DNA of 64,000 bases from JALORV01 sp963775635 (GCA_963775635.1 CAVZJO010000006.1:115091-179090); one strand, 5' to 3'. Counted from the first letter of the stretch, positions 1 to 9,316 are shown. The notes: generated by a model from the sequence alone, not told the origin. Numbers and translations are program-made.

Positions 1-1428
1 CAGGTATAAACAGTTCGCGCCGCCGCGACCCGAGAAGTAGGTTTCGCGCAGCAGCTGAGCCACACCGCCCTTTTCCACCTTCTCTCCGTCGGGTGCATCG
101 CTGCGCGAATAACGGCCGCTCGACGCCGTCTCGACGTTGATCCAGAAGCCCGACGAATGCGTCCAGAAGCTGGTCGCGTCCTCGTCGATGAAGCCGGTCG
201 TCGGACTGACTGCAGGCGTCAGGCTTGCATCGGCCAGCTGCAGCGTGTCCTGCTTCTGGTCGTACACGAACTGGTATTGCTTCAGGTTGCCCACCCAGCG
301 CGGCAGTGCGTTGCCATCGGGACGGAACATCCCGATGTAGACCTGGTTCAAATAGGTTCCCTGCGTGTTGGCCGACACCGGCAGACTGGCCGAGGCGAAC
401 ACGCTGTTCGAAGCGCGGATCTGGTTCAGGATCTTGGTGAACGCGGCGATGATCATGTTGCTGTTGCTCGCCTGCTGATAGAGACCGCCGCCCTGCTTGG
501 CCATCCAGCGGATGAAGTTCGGATAGTTGCCGTCGCTCGAGGCGCCGGTCACCGCGATCGTGTGCACGGTGATGTTTTGCGCCCCCTCGACGGCCGCATC
601 GAGGTCGGCGCCCCGGTTGAAGAACGCCGCGAACTCGTCGGCCCAGTTGGCCGAGTCCGAATTGCCGACGCCTTCGGCGACCGGGATGCCGATGCGCGCA
701 GCGCGCGGATTGATCCGCTGCAGCAATTCGAGTGCTCGGTTGTTGTTGTCCTGCGGCGAACCGTTGGCCAGATAGATGATGTGATTGCGCGCGCAGCCGA
801 GCCCCGGCGATACGTACGCCGACTTGCTGCTGTCAGTGAAGGCATTTGCATCGTGCTTGCCAGCCGTTTTGTTGCCGAGATGGACCTTGCCGCCGGCGAA
901 CCACTGGTAGGCCTCGTAGAAGGCGGTCGCGGTGGAGGCGTTGTTGCCCTTGTCGCGGTTAATCCCGAGCCCGCTTATCAGGTCGAGCAGCGCCTTCTTG
1001 TCGTCCCACGAACTGACCTGCACGAATGCCTGGCGCGGGTAGCCGCTGTCGTCCGGCGATTCGTTGAACAGCATCACCGCGAAATTGAACTGGCTGAGGT
1101 CCGCGACCGACAGATTGGCGATCAGCTTGTAGAGCGCACATTTCTGCGCGCCCATTTTGGTGCCCTCTTCCTTGTTCGGTGAGTTGGTCCGCACCTGCGC
1201 ACCGTCCGCATCGCAGATCGGCGTCGGGATCGACGAGCTCCAGTTCGCGGTGTTGTCGAGCATGATCAGCACGTTCGGTCGGAAACCCTCGGTTCTCGGC
1301 ATCGAGTAGATGTCGATGTCGTCCGCGCGGGCGAGCGTGCTCCAGAAGACTCCGGCAGCCACAAGGGCCAGCGAGAGCAGCGCGGTCAGCAGATGGTCCT
1401 GCAGAGAAAGGCGGGAAGAAGTTTTCAT
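1..1428 (-). CDS. pilY1: PilY1-like type IV pilus tip/biogenesis protein, N-terminal part (cut by window edge)
   Basis: The reading frame is open from an ATG at 1428 to the left edge (476 codons), so only the N-terminal portion is present. Residues 1-35 form a signal peptide. A von Willebrand A-like region follows, beginning with a hydrophobic strand and D58-NTANWS in place of the usual DxSxS metal site, and continuing through 'GLGCARNHIIYLANGS'. PilY1 proteins sit at the tip of type IV pili, promote pilus extension and can act in adhesion; the C-terminal beta-propeller would lie outside the window. The start overlaps the pilX stop by 4 nt (ATGA), so translational coupling is likely. Family call from the vWA region plus the minor pilin operon context. 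Confidence 0.85.
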   Translation of the reverse strand, partial: MKTSSRLSLQDHLLTALLSLALVAAGVFWSTLARADDIDIYSMPRTEGFRPNVLIMLDNTANWSSSIPTPICDADGAQVRTNSPNKEEGTKMGAQKCALYKLIANLSVADLSQFNFAVMLFNESPDDSGYPRQAFVQVSSWDDKKALLDLISGLGINRDKGNNASTATAFYEAYQWFAGGKVHLGNKTAGKHDANAFTDSSKSAYVSPGLGCARNHIIYLANGSPQDNNNRALELLQRINPRAARIGIPVAEGVGNSDSANWADEFAAFFNRGADLDAAVEGAQNITVHTIAVTGASSDGNYPNFIRWMAKQGGGLYQQASNSNMIIAAFTKILNQIRASNSVFASASLPVSANTQGTYLNQVYIGMFRPDGNALPRWVGNLKQYQFVYDQKQDTLQLADASLTPAVSPTTGFIDEDATSFWTHSSGFWINVETASSGRYSRSDAPDGEKVEKGGVAQLLRETYFSGRGGANCLYL

Positions 1429-1991
1429 TGGCACACCGTGTTGAGTCCAACCACGGCGGTACGCATGGTCACGCCCTGGTTGATGGTTATCGCAGCTCCT
1501 GTGCTCGCGTCCGTGGCGCGCGCGCGCAGTTGCCACTCGGTATCCGCGCAGAGCGACCCCGCCAGCCCGCCGCCGGCCGGGGCGAACCCGGGATTCGACA
1601 ATGCCGCGCTGGCAAAGCACGGCGCATCCAGTTCATTGTCTGGATCAAGATCGAGCAGCGCCACGGTTCGCGCACGCACGCACCGGGGCGCCTCGGCGAG
1701 CACGGCGACGGAGTCAAGTCCGCCGTCACCATTGAAATCGCTCTCCACCCGAGCGGCCTCTAGAACGCCCTGCGGATTGCGCGCGAACTCATCGCTGCTG
1801 ATCGTCTGTTCAATCAGCATCTGCGCGGCGGCGGTGACCTCCTGCCGCGCCTGCATGTTGCCGGCGATCGTTACGTTGGTCGTGCTGGCGCGCAGTCCGG
1901 TCAGCGCCAGCGTCGACAGCAGCAGCAGGAAGATGATCGCTACGATCAGCGCGGCTCCGGCTTCGCGGCGACGAATATGGACGCTACGCAT
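1425..1991 (-). CDS. pilX: PilX family minor pilin
   Basis: A 188-residue protein with the class III-like leader of PilX: basic N-terminus, then G12|AALIVAIIFLLLLS, a hydrophobic helix without the Glu5 found in major pilins. PilX belongs to the minor pilin set (FimU, PilV, PilW, PilX, PilE) that primes type IV pilus assembly with PilY1 in the inner membrane and periplasm. The start at 1991 was chosen because it overlaps the pilW stop by one base (TGATG) and gives the proper leader. A longer frame continues upstream but is the shadow of pilW. Confidence 0.85.
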   Translation of the reverse strand: MRSVHIRRREAGAALIVAIIFLLLLSTLALTGLRASTTNVTIAGNMQARQEVTAAAQMLIEQTISSDEFARNPQGVLEAARVESDFNGDGGLDSVAVLAEAPRCVRARTVALLDLDPDNELDAPCFASAALSNPGFAPAGGGLAGSLCADTEWQLRARATDASTGAAITINQGVTMRTAVVGLNTVCQ

Positions 1992-3019
1992 CACGACTCC
2001 CGCCGTCCGGCGACGTTGTTGAGCCGCAGCAGTGTCGACAGCGAGCGGCACTTGAAGCCGACCGGGCAGGTTTCGGCGTTGTGCGCGGGACCCAGGTCGT
2101 AGACCGCCGGCGAAGTCGCCGCCACTGCGGACTGCTCGGTACTGCGCAGCAGCAGGTGCAATCGAACCGCGACGACGTTGGACCAGAACGAGGTCGGCAG
2201 CGCGCCGCCGGTGGTCGTCGTCAGGAACTGCTCGGGAGTACCGTCGGCGTTGGTATCGAATGCGTACTCGATCTGGAAATTCTCGACGCCTTCGGCCAGC
2301 GGGACGACGCGCAGCCCGGTTTCGGTGAATTCGGCCCGTCGCAGCGTCCGGACTCCGTCCGACGGCTGGCACTCGTTGCAATTGGCGACGTAGTAGACGC
2401 GGACGAGATAGCGGCGAACTGGAGCGAGGAAAGCAGCGTCGCAGGCCACCGTGCGCAGATCGAACTGCGCGGCGGTGTTGGAGACCCGGAGGAAGGGGGC
2501 CGGATCACTCAGGCATTGCGAGGCCTGCACATAGACGTTGCGCAGGTCGGCCGCCGGACCTGCGGTTGTCACCGAACTGGCGCGACGGATGATCAGCAAG
2601 TCGGTGCCGGGCACGCGATCGGGCAGGCATGCCAGTGCCGGCACCGCCGGCCCGGGGTCGTCGTAACCCTGCAACTGGGTCGGATAACGTGGGGGAACCA
2701 GGTTCGGCTCCCATCCGATGCGGGCTACGTCGACGACATCCCAGTCACACGGCGATGGATCGACAAATACCGCGTCGAGCGGCGGCATGAACGTGCCGTA
2801 AAAGCCGGCGTGTCGTATGTCGTCGCCGATGACGTCGGCTGCGAAACGCGAGTTTTCGGTCAGCCGCGTGACGCGTTCGAGCGCGGTGCGGCCCGCACTC
2901 GTCTGGCCGAATACCGTCGCCAGCACGGTCAGCAGGATGAGCCCGATCGTCATCGCGATCATCAGCTCGATCAGCGAGAAGCCGGCAGAGTGGCGACGGC
3001 GCATCTCTTGCGATCTCAT
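1991..3019 (-). CDS. pilW: PilW family minor pilin
   Basis: A 342-residue protein with a canonical prepilin leader: RRRHSAG13|FSLIELM followed by a hydrophobic helix (IAMTIGLILLTVLATVFG). This is the substrate pattern of prepilin peptidase PilD, with Glu at mature position 5. Downstream is a large beta-rich pilin domain with several cysteines, typical of PilW. The start at 3019 overlaps the pilV stop as ATGA; an alternative in-frame ATG at 3004 would shorten the leader by five residues. Together with PilV, PilX and FimU it likely forms the pilus-tip priming complex. Confidence 0.85.
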   Translation of the reverse strand: MRSQEMRRRHSAGFSLIELMIAMTIGLILLTVLATVFGQTSAGRTALERVTRLTENSRFAADVIGDDIRHAGFYGTFMPPLDAVFVDPSPCDWDVVDVARIGWEPNLVPPRYPTQLQGYDDPGPAVPALACLPDRVPGTDLLIIRRASSVTTAGPAADLRNVYVQASQCLSDPAPFLRVSNTAAQFDLRTVACDAAFLAPVRRYLVRVYYVANCNECQPSDGVRTLRRAEFTETGLRVVPLAEGVENFQIEYAFDTNADGTPEQFLTTTTGGALPTSFWSNVVAVRLHLLLRSTEQSAVAATSPAVYDLGPAHNAETCPVGFKCRSLSTLLRLNNVAGRRES

Positions 3020-3609
3020 GGCCCGGGCGGCGGTGGCGGAGCCGGGTTCAGGGTGCCGATGCGCAACAGCGTCGTCACCAGCCGCCGCTGTGCTTCGTCG
3101 CCGTACAGTCCACGACCACACCCGCTCGGCGCGAAATTCGGATCGATGCTGGGAGCAGCTCCTGCGGTCGGCCCCTGCCAGGCGACCGACACTGCATACA
3201 CGCGGTTGAAGGCGTCGAGCTCGTAGATGCAGCCGATGGCACCCGGCAGCATCGATGCACTGCGCGCGTCGATCTGCTCGTCGGCGCCGGCAAGCATCCG
3301 GCCCCATTGGCAGCGGTCATGGTCGACCGGCGGATCGGCCGGGTCGCAGCTGACCAGCGTGTTGACATCGACGTAGCCGGTGATACCGGCATCGCCGGTC
3401 ACGTAAGCGAGCGCGTTGCCGCGATTGGCCTCGATGCGGGTCGTCATGTCCTGCAGCAGCAGCGCCGCCTGCGTGCGCTGATTCGCCTCGGTCTCCGTAA
3501 CGAATGAGCGCGACACCAGTCCGGCAACGCCCAGCAGGCCGAACGCGATCACCACGATGGTGACCATCGATTCGATCAGCGCGAAGCCGCGAACGGAGCG
3601 CGAGGCCAT
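3016..3609 (-). CDS. pilV: PilV family minor pilin (type IV pilus modification protein)
   Basis: A 197-residue protein beginning MASRSVRG8|FALIESMVTIVVIAFGLLG, a short-leader prepilin signal with Glu at mature position 5. The body contains 'TRIEANRGNA', a segment common in PilV proteins ('RMxANRxG'). The start at 3609 is five bases after the upstream pilin stop. The C-terminus ends in a proline-rich run (PPPPPGP) just before pilW. The upstream extension of this frame is coding only in the fimU frame and was rejected. Confidence 0.85.
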   Translation of the reverse strand: MASRSVRGFALIESMVTIVVIAFGLLGVAGLVSRSFVTETEANQRTQAALLLQDMTTRIEANRGNALAYVTGDAGITGYVDVNTLVSCDPADPPVDHDRCQWGRMLAGADEQIDARSASMLPGAIGCIYELDAFNRVYAVSVAWQGPTAGAAPSIDPNFAPSGCGRGLYGDEAQRRLVTTLLRIGTLNPAPPPPPGP

Positions 3610-3614
3610 GGGAT

Positions 3615-4109
3615 TCAAACCGAACAGGCCGTTGTCCGGGTCGAGCGCGAGAGTCCCGACGGGTCGATCCGCACGATCCGCCCGGCGACCGAGCCGCCCT
3701 GCGGCGGGCATATCTGGAAGTTTCGGACGTTGGCGAGGAGCGACGCGCGTCCGCCACCATCGAACGTCAGGGCGTTGGGCGCGACGGCAAAGCCGACGTG
3801 CGCGGCGAGAGCCTCACGCGAACGCAGAACTTCGTTGCCGATCACCACCTGCCACCCCTGCGCCCAGTCGGCGTTCAGCGGTTGGACGGTGACATCGGCA
3901 TTGCGCTTGACCGCTTCGCTACGTGCGTAATCCAGATCGGCGACCAGATCGAATGCCGCCCCGCGCACGGTGACGGCCTCTTTGAACCCGACGAAGCTGG
4001 CGCTGCCGATACCGGTCAGGATCGCCAGAATGGCGATGACCGTCACCGCTTCGACCAGCGTGAATCCCTGCGCGCGGCGTGCGATGCGGGGAAGGCGTAA
4101 CGATGGCAT
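3615..4109 (-). CDS. fimU: GspH/FimT family minor pilin (FimU-like)
   Basis: A 164-residue prepilin: leader ending RRAQG15|FTLVEAVTVIAILAILTGIG, then a GspH-type domain with 'DLVADLDYARSEAVKRN', a conserved segment of FimT/FimU proteins. A GGAG Shine-Dalgarno lies about 7 nt upstream of the ATG at 4109. FimU joins the minor pilin priming complex to the pilus core. Position first after pilE and before pilV matches the usual order. FimT and FimU are hard to separate by reading alone, so the symbol is tentative. Confidence 0.75.
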   Translation of the reverse strand: MPSLRLPRIARRAQGFTLVEAVTVIAILAILTGIGSASFVGFKEAVTVRGAAFDLVADLDYARSEAVKRNADVTVQPLNADWAQGWQVVIGNEVLRSREALAAHVGFAVAPNALTFDGGGRASLLANVRNFQICPPQGGSVAGRIVRIDPSGLSRSTRTTACSV

Positions 4110-4119
4110 CGGAGGTCTC

Positions 4120-4551
4120 CTACCAGCAGCGGGTGGCGCCGGCGGTCTTGTTGCCCGCCTGATCGATGGCGATGACGCCGCAGCGGTCGTGCGCCTGCGG
4201 GCCGGTCGGGGTCGCACTGACCGTATAGGTCAGCGGCGGACCGGCATTGACCGCGATGGCGAACGTGTAGCGGATCGCCAGTTCGGGCGGGATGCCCATG
4301 TTCAGCGCCGCAACAGTCGTCGCGTAGGTGCGTCGGTCCAGGAAGAACTGCGCTTGGCGGCTGGCGATGTCGGCCATGAAGGACTGCGCCGACGAGCGGT
4401 TCGAGCGCACGATGTATTCGCTATAGCTCGGTATCGCGATCGTCGCGAGGATCGCGATGATCGCCATGACCACCACGAGTTCGATGAGCGTGAAACCGCG
4501 AGCGCTCGCCGTCGCAGCCGAGTGTTCGAGTTGGTAAACGCTAACCGACAT
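4120..4551 (-). CDS. pilE: PilE-type type IV pilin
   Basis: A 143-residue pilin: ARG19|FTLIELVVVMAIIAILATIAIPSY, with Glu24 as mature Glu5, then 'SEYIVRSNRSSAQSFMADIASRQAQFFLDRRTYA', typical of the PilE/ComP group. It ends with two cysteines (HDRC and TRCW) that could form the D-region disulfide. AGGAAGA lies 6 nt before the ATG. It is the first gene of the minor pilin cluster, so its promoter should lie in the region just upstream. Here PilE is more likely the minor pilin PilE than the major fibre subunit. Confidence 0.85.
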   Translation of the reverse strand: MSVSVYQLEHSAATASARGFTLIELVVVMAIIAILATIAIPSYSEYIVRSNRSSAQSFMADIASRQAQFFLDRRTYATTVAALNMGIPPELAIRYTFAIAVNAGPPLTYTVSATPTGPQAHDRCGVIAIDQAGNKTAGATRCW

Positions 4552-4862
4552 TCTTCCTGCTCCCTGTCATGCCGCGCCGACTCGCATCACTTCACTAATC
4601 GGCTCACACGCGCGCCGCATTCAACCGGACCTGATGAACGGATCGCCGCAGACGCCCGGCGCTACCGCCAGGCAATCAGCAACCGATCGACGGCGCGATC
4701 AACGAGCAGAATTTTCCGGAAGGGCACCAACCGCAATGCGCTGAATTGCCCCCGATTCGCGGCGAGTCCCGCGGTGCGCAAACGGCTGCTGCCGCCGGTC
4801 GGCCACAAGCGGCCGCGTGACCGGCAGCGGGGACGCCGTTGGTCGGCCTGTTTTTCGGCTCG
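4552..4862. other. Intergenic region upstream of the minor pilin operon
   Basis: 311 bp between the pilE start and the hmgL stop, both on the minus strand. It should carry the pilin operon promoter. I looked for a sigma-54 -24/-12 pattern (TGGC-N8-TTGC) and for a clear -35/-10 pair and saw neither convincingly. A GC-rich imperfect palindrome-like stretch around 4795-4830 (cggccac..gcggccgcgtgaccgg) could be an hmgL terminator but lacks a T-run. Confidence 0.4.
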
Positions 4863-5771
4863 CTATGCCGCGATTTTGGCGGTGACGGCGTTGCCGGCGC
4901 GCGAGTAGGCCTTGCGGTTTAACACGCCGCTGATCCACTGGCCGGTGGCCACTGCCTGCGCGAAGTCGATCCCGGTTTCGATGCCGAGACCCTCTAGCAG
5001 ATACAGCACGTCTTCGGTGGCGACGTTGCCGGTCGCGCCCTTGGCGTAGGGGCAGCCGCCGAGGCCGGCAATGCTGGTGTCGAAGCTCGCGATGCCGAGT
5101 TCGAGGCAGGCGTAGACGTTGGCGGTCGCCATCCCGTAGGTGTCGTGAAAATGCCCTGAAACCTGGTCGATGCTGTACTCCTGCAGCACCGCGTCCATCA
5201 CGTGCTTGGTCTTCTCGGGCGTGCCGACACCGATCGTGTCGGCGACGCCGACGTGCTGCACTCCGATTTCGCGCATCAGCCGCGCGACCATCTTCACCGA
5301 TTCCGGCGCCACCTCGCCCTGATAAGGGCATCCCAACGCGCACGAGATCGCCCCGCGAACGGCGACGCCATGCGAGCGCGCAGCGGCGACCACCGGCTGG
5401 AACCGCTCGATCGATTCCGCGATCGAGCAGTTGATGTTCTTCTGCGAGAACGCTTCACTCGCCGCGCCGAAGACCACCACTTCGTCGGGTCGCGCCGCAA
5501 GCGCGCTCTCGAAACCTTTCATGTTGGGGACGAGCACCGAGTACACGACTCCCGGTGCGCGGTCGATGCGCGCCATCACCTCGGCGGCGTCGGCCATCTG
5601 CGGCACCCACTTCGGCGAGACGAACGACGTGACCTCGATCGCGCCAAAGCCCGCGCGGGTCAGCCGGTCGACCAGTTCGACCTTGATGTCCGCAGGAATG
5701 ATCTGCTTCTCGTTCTGCAGCCCGTCACGCGGGCCGACATCGACGATCCGGACTCGGGAAGGAAGCGTCAT
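4863..5771 (-). CDS. hmgL: Hydroxymethylglutaryl-CoA lyase
   Basis: A 302-residue TIM-barrel enzyme cleaving HMG-CoA into acetyl-CoA and acetoacetate, the last step of leucine degradation. It shows V-DVGPRDGLQNE (Arg15 and Asp16 correspond to the catalytic Arg-Asp pair), the 'HFHDTYGMA' metal-binding segment, and the signature GLGGCPYAKGATGN containing the active-site Cys. The start at 5771 has GGAGAA about 7 nt upstream; a longer frame upstream lacks family similarity. It is separated from the other liu genes by a plus-strand protease gene, so it probably has its own promoter in 5772-5941. Confidence 0.95.
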   Translation of the reverse strand: MTLPSRVRIVDVGPRDGLQNEKQIIPADIKVELVDRLTRAGFGAIEVTSFVSPKWVPQMADAAEVMARIDRAPGVVYSVLVPNMKGFESALAARPDEVVVFGAASEAFSQKNINCSIAESIERFQPVVAAARSHGVAVRGAISCALGCPYQGEVAPESVKMVARLMREIGVQHVGVADTIGVGTPEKTKHVMDAVLQEYSIDQVSGHFHDTYGMATANVYACLELGIASFDTSIAGLGGCPYAKGATGNVATEDVLYLLEGLGIETGIDFAQAVATGQWISGVLNRKAYSRAGNAVTAKIAA

Positions 5772-5941
5772 GGGGATTCTCCGGCAAGGCTGCATCGTAG
5801 CGCTGCGAGCTGTGCCACCGCCGGCCCGCTGCGAATCCAGCGTGAAATAGTCGGCTTGGCGATCATGCATTTGCGGTCGCGCGTGCGGCCGTGGCGCCTC
5901 ACCATGCGTTCATCGAATCCGATCAACGCGTGGAGAATGAA

Positions 5942-6499
5942 ATGAAGGCGCCGCTTCTATTGTGCAAGTCCCTGTGCCGGTGCGGCGCACGGCGCCTGCC
6001 GCAGGTACTGCTAGCGGCAGTCTGCGGCGTGCTGCTGACAGCCGCCGGATCGGTCGGCGCCGACTCGACACGCGTCACGCTGCGCATGGATCCGCGCCAC
6101 ATCCTCGAAGCGGTCGCCCGCCAGATGAACGTGACGCTCGATCCGGACGAGCCGCTGCCGGCCATTCATCTCGAAAGCGCGGTTCCGCTGCAGCAGTTCC
6201 AGGATGCCGTGGTCGCGCAGTGGAATTTTCGCCCACCCAAGGTGGCAAATGTTTATGTGGTCGCGCGCAACGCGATCTACCTGTCGGACGATTCGGGCTA
6301 CTACCAGCGCGTCAAGCGCACGCTCGACGAGTCGCTGGCGCACGAGTTCGCACACTACCTGCAGGTGCGCTACTTCGGCGCCGATCTGGCAGACGATGCA
6401 TGCGAAACCGAGGCGGTGGCGGTCCAGTTCGCGTTCCGCGACAAGCACCGGCTGACCCATGCGGCGGCGACTTCCGATGCCGGCGGTGCCGCGTCCTGA
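5942..6499 (+). CDS. Small exported HExxH zinc metalloprotease-like protein
   Basis: A 185-residue protein with a cleavable signal peptide (basic start, hydrophobic stretch about 20-38, cleavage near GSVGA-DS) and a single gluzincin/metzincin-type motif H134-E-F-A-H138-YLQ. A downstream glutamate in 'CETEAVAVQF' (about residue 157) could be the third zinc ligand. GGAG at 5932 gives good spacing to the ATG at 5942. It is the only plus-strand gene in the first 34 kb and splits the leucine genes. The export signal and the zinc motif are visible; substrate is unknown, and I do not recognise a named family with certainty. Confidence 0.7.
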   Translation: MKAPLLLCKSLCRCGARRLPQVLLAAVCGVLLTAAGSVGADSTRVTLRMDPRHILEAVARQMNVTLDPDEPLPAIHLESAVPLQQFQDAVVAQWNFRPPKVANVYVVARNAIYLSDDSGYYQRVKRTLDESLAHEFAHYLQVRYFGADLADDACETEAVAVQFAFRDKHRLTHAAATSDAGGAAS

Positions 6500-6605
6500 A
6501 CACTAATAGCCGCGTGCTCGATCGACGAGGCCGGTCACCGCGTCGCCACGCGCCCAGGCGGCAGACTCGCGCGCACAGAACACGACGCGCAGCGTCATCC
6601 GCTGC

Positions 6606-8639
6606 TCACGTGGGCTCGAAGCGGACCAGTTCCGCGCCTTCGGCCACCTGGTCGCCGACACCGTACAGCAGCTCGGCGACGACGCCGTCGGCCGGTGCGA
6701 CGATGGTGTGTTCCATTTTCATCGCTTCCATCACGAGCAGCGGCGCGCCTCGCTCGACCCGGGCGCCGATGCTGGTCGTGACCGCGATCACCTTGCCCGG
6801 CATCGGTGCCGTGAGCTTTCCGCCGCCGGCCTCGTGCCCGCCCGACTGCGCGATGATGTCGACCACCGTCAGCACGCGATGCCTGCCGCGCGCAAAAACG
6901 TGCAGGTCGTCGCCGACGCGTACCACGTCAGCCAGCAGCGAACGGCCGCCGAACGCGATCGCTAGCCGGGTGCCGTCGACGCGGTTGACCGCGAGCGGCG
7001 CGTGCCCGCCCGCGTGATGGAACCGGTGGCCCCCGCGCAGGTATTCGAGTTCGACATCGTGCACGCCGCGTTCCGACTTGAAAGTCAGCGTGCGCATGTA
7101 GGTCGTATTGAGTCTCCAGCCCTGTGTCGAACTCCACGGGTCCGCGGTCTCGTTGCCTGCCTCGTCGGTCAGGACGCGCGCGCAGGCAAACGCCAGCAGC
7201 TCGTTGCCGACCCGCTCGTCGTGCGCATCGTGTGCGAACAGCCGCTCGCGCTCGCGCTCGATCAGCCCGGTGTCGAGCTCGCCGCGTCCGAAGCTCGCGT
7301 TGGCGAACAGCCGCGCCAGGAAATCGACGTTGTTGGCGAGGCCGACGATGTGCACATCGGCGAGAGCTTCCTGCATGCGCGCGATCGCCTGCGCACGATC
7401 CTCGCCCCAGACGATCAGCTTGGCGATCATCGGGTCGTAATAAGGAGTGATCTCGTCACCGGCCCGCACGCCGCCGTCGATCCGTACCGGTGCAGGACGA
7501 TGGAACGGCTCATCGTCGGCGTTGCGCGTGAAGGCGACATGCGCCGGGGTTGCATAGTGTGCGAGCCGTCCGATCGCCGGCAGGAAGCCCTTATCGGGAT
7601 TCTCGGCGTAAATGCGCGCCTCGATCGCGTGGCCGCGCATCGTCAGCACGGCCTGCTTATCGGGGCCGGTTAGCGGCAGTGGTTCGCCCGCTGCGACACG
7701 CAGCTGCCATTCGACCAGATCGTGGCCCGTGATCATTTCGGTGACCGGGTGCTCGACTTGCAGCCGCGTGTTCATCTCCATGAAATAGAAGCTGCCATCG
7801 GGATCGGCGATGAATTCGACGGTGCCCGCGCCGACGTAGCCGACGGCCCTGGCCGCGGCGACCGCCGCCTCGCCCATCGCGCGTCGCCGCTCGGCGGTCA
7901 TCCCGGGCGCCGGCGCCTCCTCGATCACCTTCTGGTGTCGGCGCTGCACCGAACAGTCGCGCTCGAACAGGTAGACCGCGTCGCCCAAGCTGTCGGCGAA
8001 CACCTGGATCTCGATGTGACGCGGTCGCTGGACATACTTCTCGATCAGCACACGGTCGTCGCCGAACGCCGACAGCGCCTCGCGCCGGCACGACTCGAGC
8101 GCGGCCGCAAAGTCTGCAGCGGCGGTAACGATCCGCATGCCCTTGCCGCCGCCGCCCGCGCTGGCCTTGATCAGCACCGGATAGCCGATAGCGTCCGCCT
8201 GCTGGCGCAGGAACGAAGCATCTTGATTCGTGCCGTGATAGCCAGGCACCAGCGGCACCTTGGCCCGCTCCATCAGCGTTTTCGCCTCGCTCTTGCTGCC
8301 CATCGCATGGATCGCGAACGGTGGCGGACCGATGAACACCATCCCGTTGTCGGTGCAGGCCTGCGCGAACGACTCGTTCTCGGACAGGAAACCGTAGCCG
8401 GGGTGAATCGCCTGCGCGCCGCTGTCGCGAGCGGCAGTCAGGATCAGGTCGCCGCGCAGATAACTGTCCCGGGCCGGTGCCGGACCGAGGCGCACCGCTT
8501 CGTCGGCCAGCGCCACATGCTGGCTACCCGCGTCGGCGTCGGAATAGACGGCGACAGTCCGGATACCCAGCTTGCGCGCGGTCGTGATGACGCGGCAAGC
8601 GATCTCTCCGCGATTCGCGATCAGTAGCTTCCGGAACAT
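6606..8639 (-). CDS. liuD: Methylcrotonyl-CoA carboxylase biotin-carrying alpha subunit
   Basis: A 677-residue biotin carboxylase plus biotin carboxyl carrier protein. The N-terminal domain starts FRKLLIANRGEIACRV; the ATP-grasp domain has KASAGGGGKGMR and 'FMEMNTRLQVEHPVTE'. The C-terminal biotinyl domain has EAMKMEH with Lys641 as the biotin attachment site. Length and the single downstream carrier domain fit the alpha subunit of MCC or a close acyl-CoA carboxylase. With the beta subunit (11365-12909), hydratase (9317-10147) and HMG-CoA lyase nearby, the methylcrotonyl-CoA assignment in leucine catabolism is well supported. Confidence 0.93.
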   Translation of the reverse strand: MFRKLLIANRGEIACRVITTARKLGIRTVAVYSDADAGSQHVALADEAVRLGPAPARDSYLRGDLILTAARDSGAQAIHPGYGFLSENESFAQACTDNGMVFIGPPPFAIHAMGSKSEAKTLMERAKVPLVPGYHGTNQDASFLRQQADAIGYPVLIKASAGGGGKGMRIVTAAADFAAALESCRREALSAFGDDRVLIEKYVQRPRHIEIQVFADSLGDAVYLFERDCSVQRRHQKVIEEAPAPGMTAERRRAMGEAAVAAARAVGYVGAGTVEFIADPDGSFYFMEMNTRLQVEHPVTEMITGHDLVEWQLRVAAGEPLPLTGPDKQAVLTMRGHAIEARIYAENPDKGFLPAIGRLAHYATPAHVAFTRNADDEPFHRPAPVRIDGGVRAGDEITPYYDPMIAKLIVWGEDRAQAIARMQEALADVHIVGLANNVDFLARLFANASFGRGELDTGLIERERERLFAHDAHDERVGNELLAFACARVLTDEAGNETADPWSSTQGWRLNTTYMRTLTFKSERGVHDVELEYLRGGHRFHHAGGHAPLAVNRVDGTRLAIAFGGRSLLADVVRVGDDLHVFARGRHRVLTVVDIIAQSGGHEAGGGKLTAPMPGKVIAVTTSIGARVERGAPLLVMEAMKMEHTIVAPADGVVAELLYGVGDQVAEGAELVRFEPT

Positions 8640-8646
8640 GGCGAGG

Positions 8647-9264
8647 TCATCCGGTGGGAGGCGGGGTTGCAGTACCGAACAGCCCGCGGACTACGCCGCG
8701 GACGAAGCGGAATAGCTTGGGCAGCAGCCACAGCGCCAGCAGCACCAGCACGCCGACAATCCCGGCCGCGACCCACGGATAGGTCAGCACCAGCCACATC
8801 AGCCCGCCGATTGCGACGTCCTCGGCCACCGACATCGCGACGTTCGAAAACGGCTCGGGCGACGTGTTCGCTGCGGCACGCGCTCCTGACTTCGTAAAGT
8901 GGCTGGTCGCTGCCAGCGAGCCGCCGAGGATCGCGGCGGCCGTCGTCCACGCCGCGCTGTCGAGGCCGCCGAACACTCCCGCGGCGAGTGCAGCGCCGGC
9001 CGGAATGCGGATGAATGTCTGGATGCCGTCCCACAGCGTGTCGACGCCCGGAATCTTGTCGGCGACGAACTCGACCAGGAACATCACGCCAGCCGCGATC
9101 AGCACATACGGATGCTGAAGAACTGCGAGCCCCTCGGGTAGCGATACCCATCCTGCGTAGCCGACCAGCCCGACGATCAGCAGCACCGCATACAGACGGA
9201 TCCCGCTGGCAAATCCGAGCACCGCCGCCAGTGCGATCAGTTGAGTCAGATCGAGCGAGTTCAT
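8647..9264 (-). CDS. DUF4126 family membrane protein
   Basis: A 205-residue integral membrane protein with about five hydrophobic segments: residues 7-35, 53-66, 85-100, 155-172 and 175-192. The pattern 'ALAAVLGFASGIRLYAVL', 'VEFVADKIPGVDTLWD' and 'HFTKSGARAAANTSPEPFSN' is that of DUF4126 proteins, whose function is unknown. It lies 8 nt from the liuD start inside the leucine operon, so it is co-transcribed, but no link to leucine catabolism is established for the family. Confidence 0.8.
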   Translation of the reverse strand: MNSLDLTQLIALAAVLGFASGIRLYAVLLIVGLVGYAGWVSLPEGLAVLQHPYVLIAAGVMFLVEFVADKIPGVDTLWDGIQTFIRIPAGAALAAGVFGGLDSAAWTTAAAILGGSLAATSHFTKSGARAAANTSPEPFSNVAMSVAEDVAIGGLMWLVLTYPWVAAGIVGVLVLLALWLLPKLFRFVRGVVRGLFGTATPPPTG

Positions 9265-9316
9265 GTCTCAATTTCGGCCCGCAGCAAGCGCGGCATCTAC
9301 CTGTAGCTCCACCGAT

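Noticed and set aside
4552..4862. Sigma-54 promoter for the pilin operon
   Set aside because: No TGGCAC-N5-TTGC pattern was found on the minus strand upstream of pilE.
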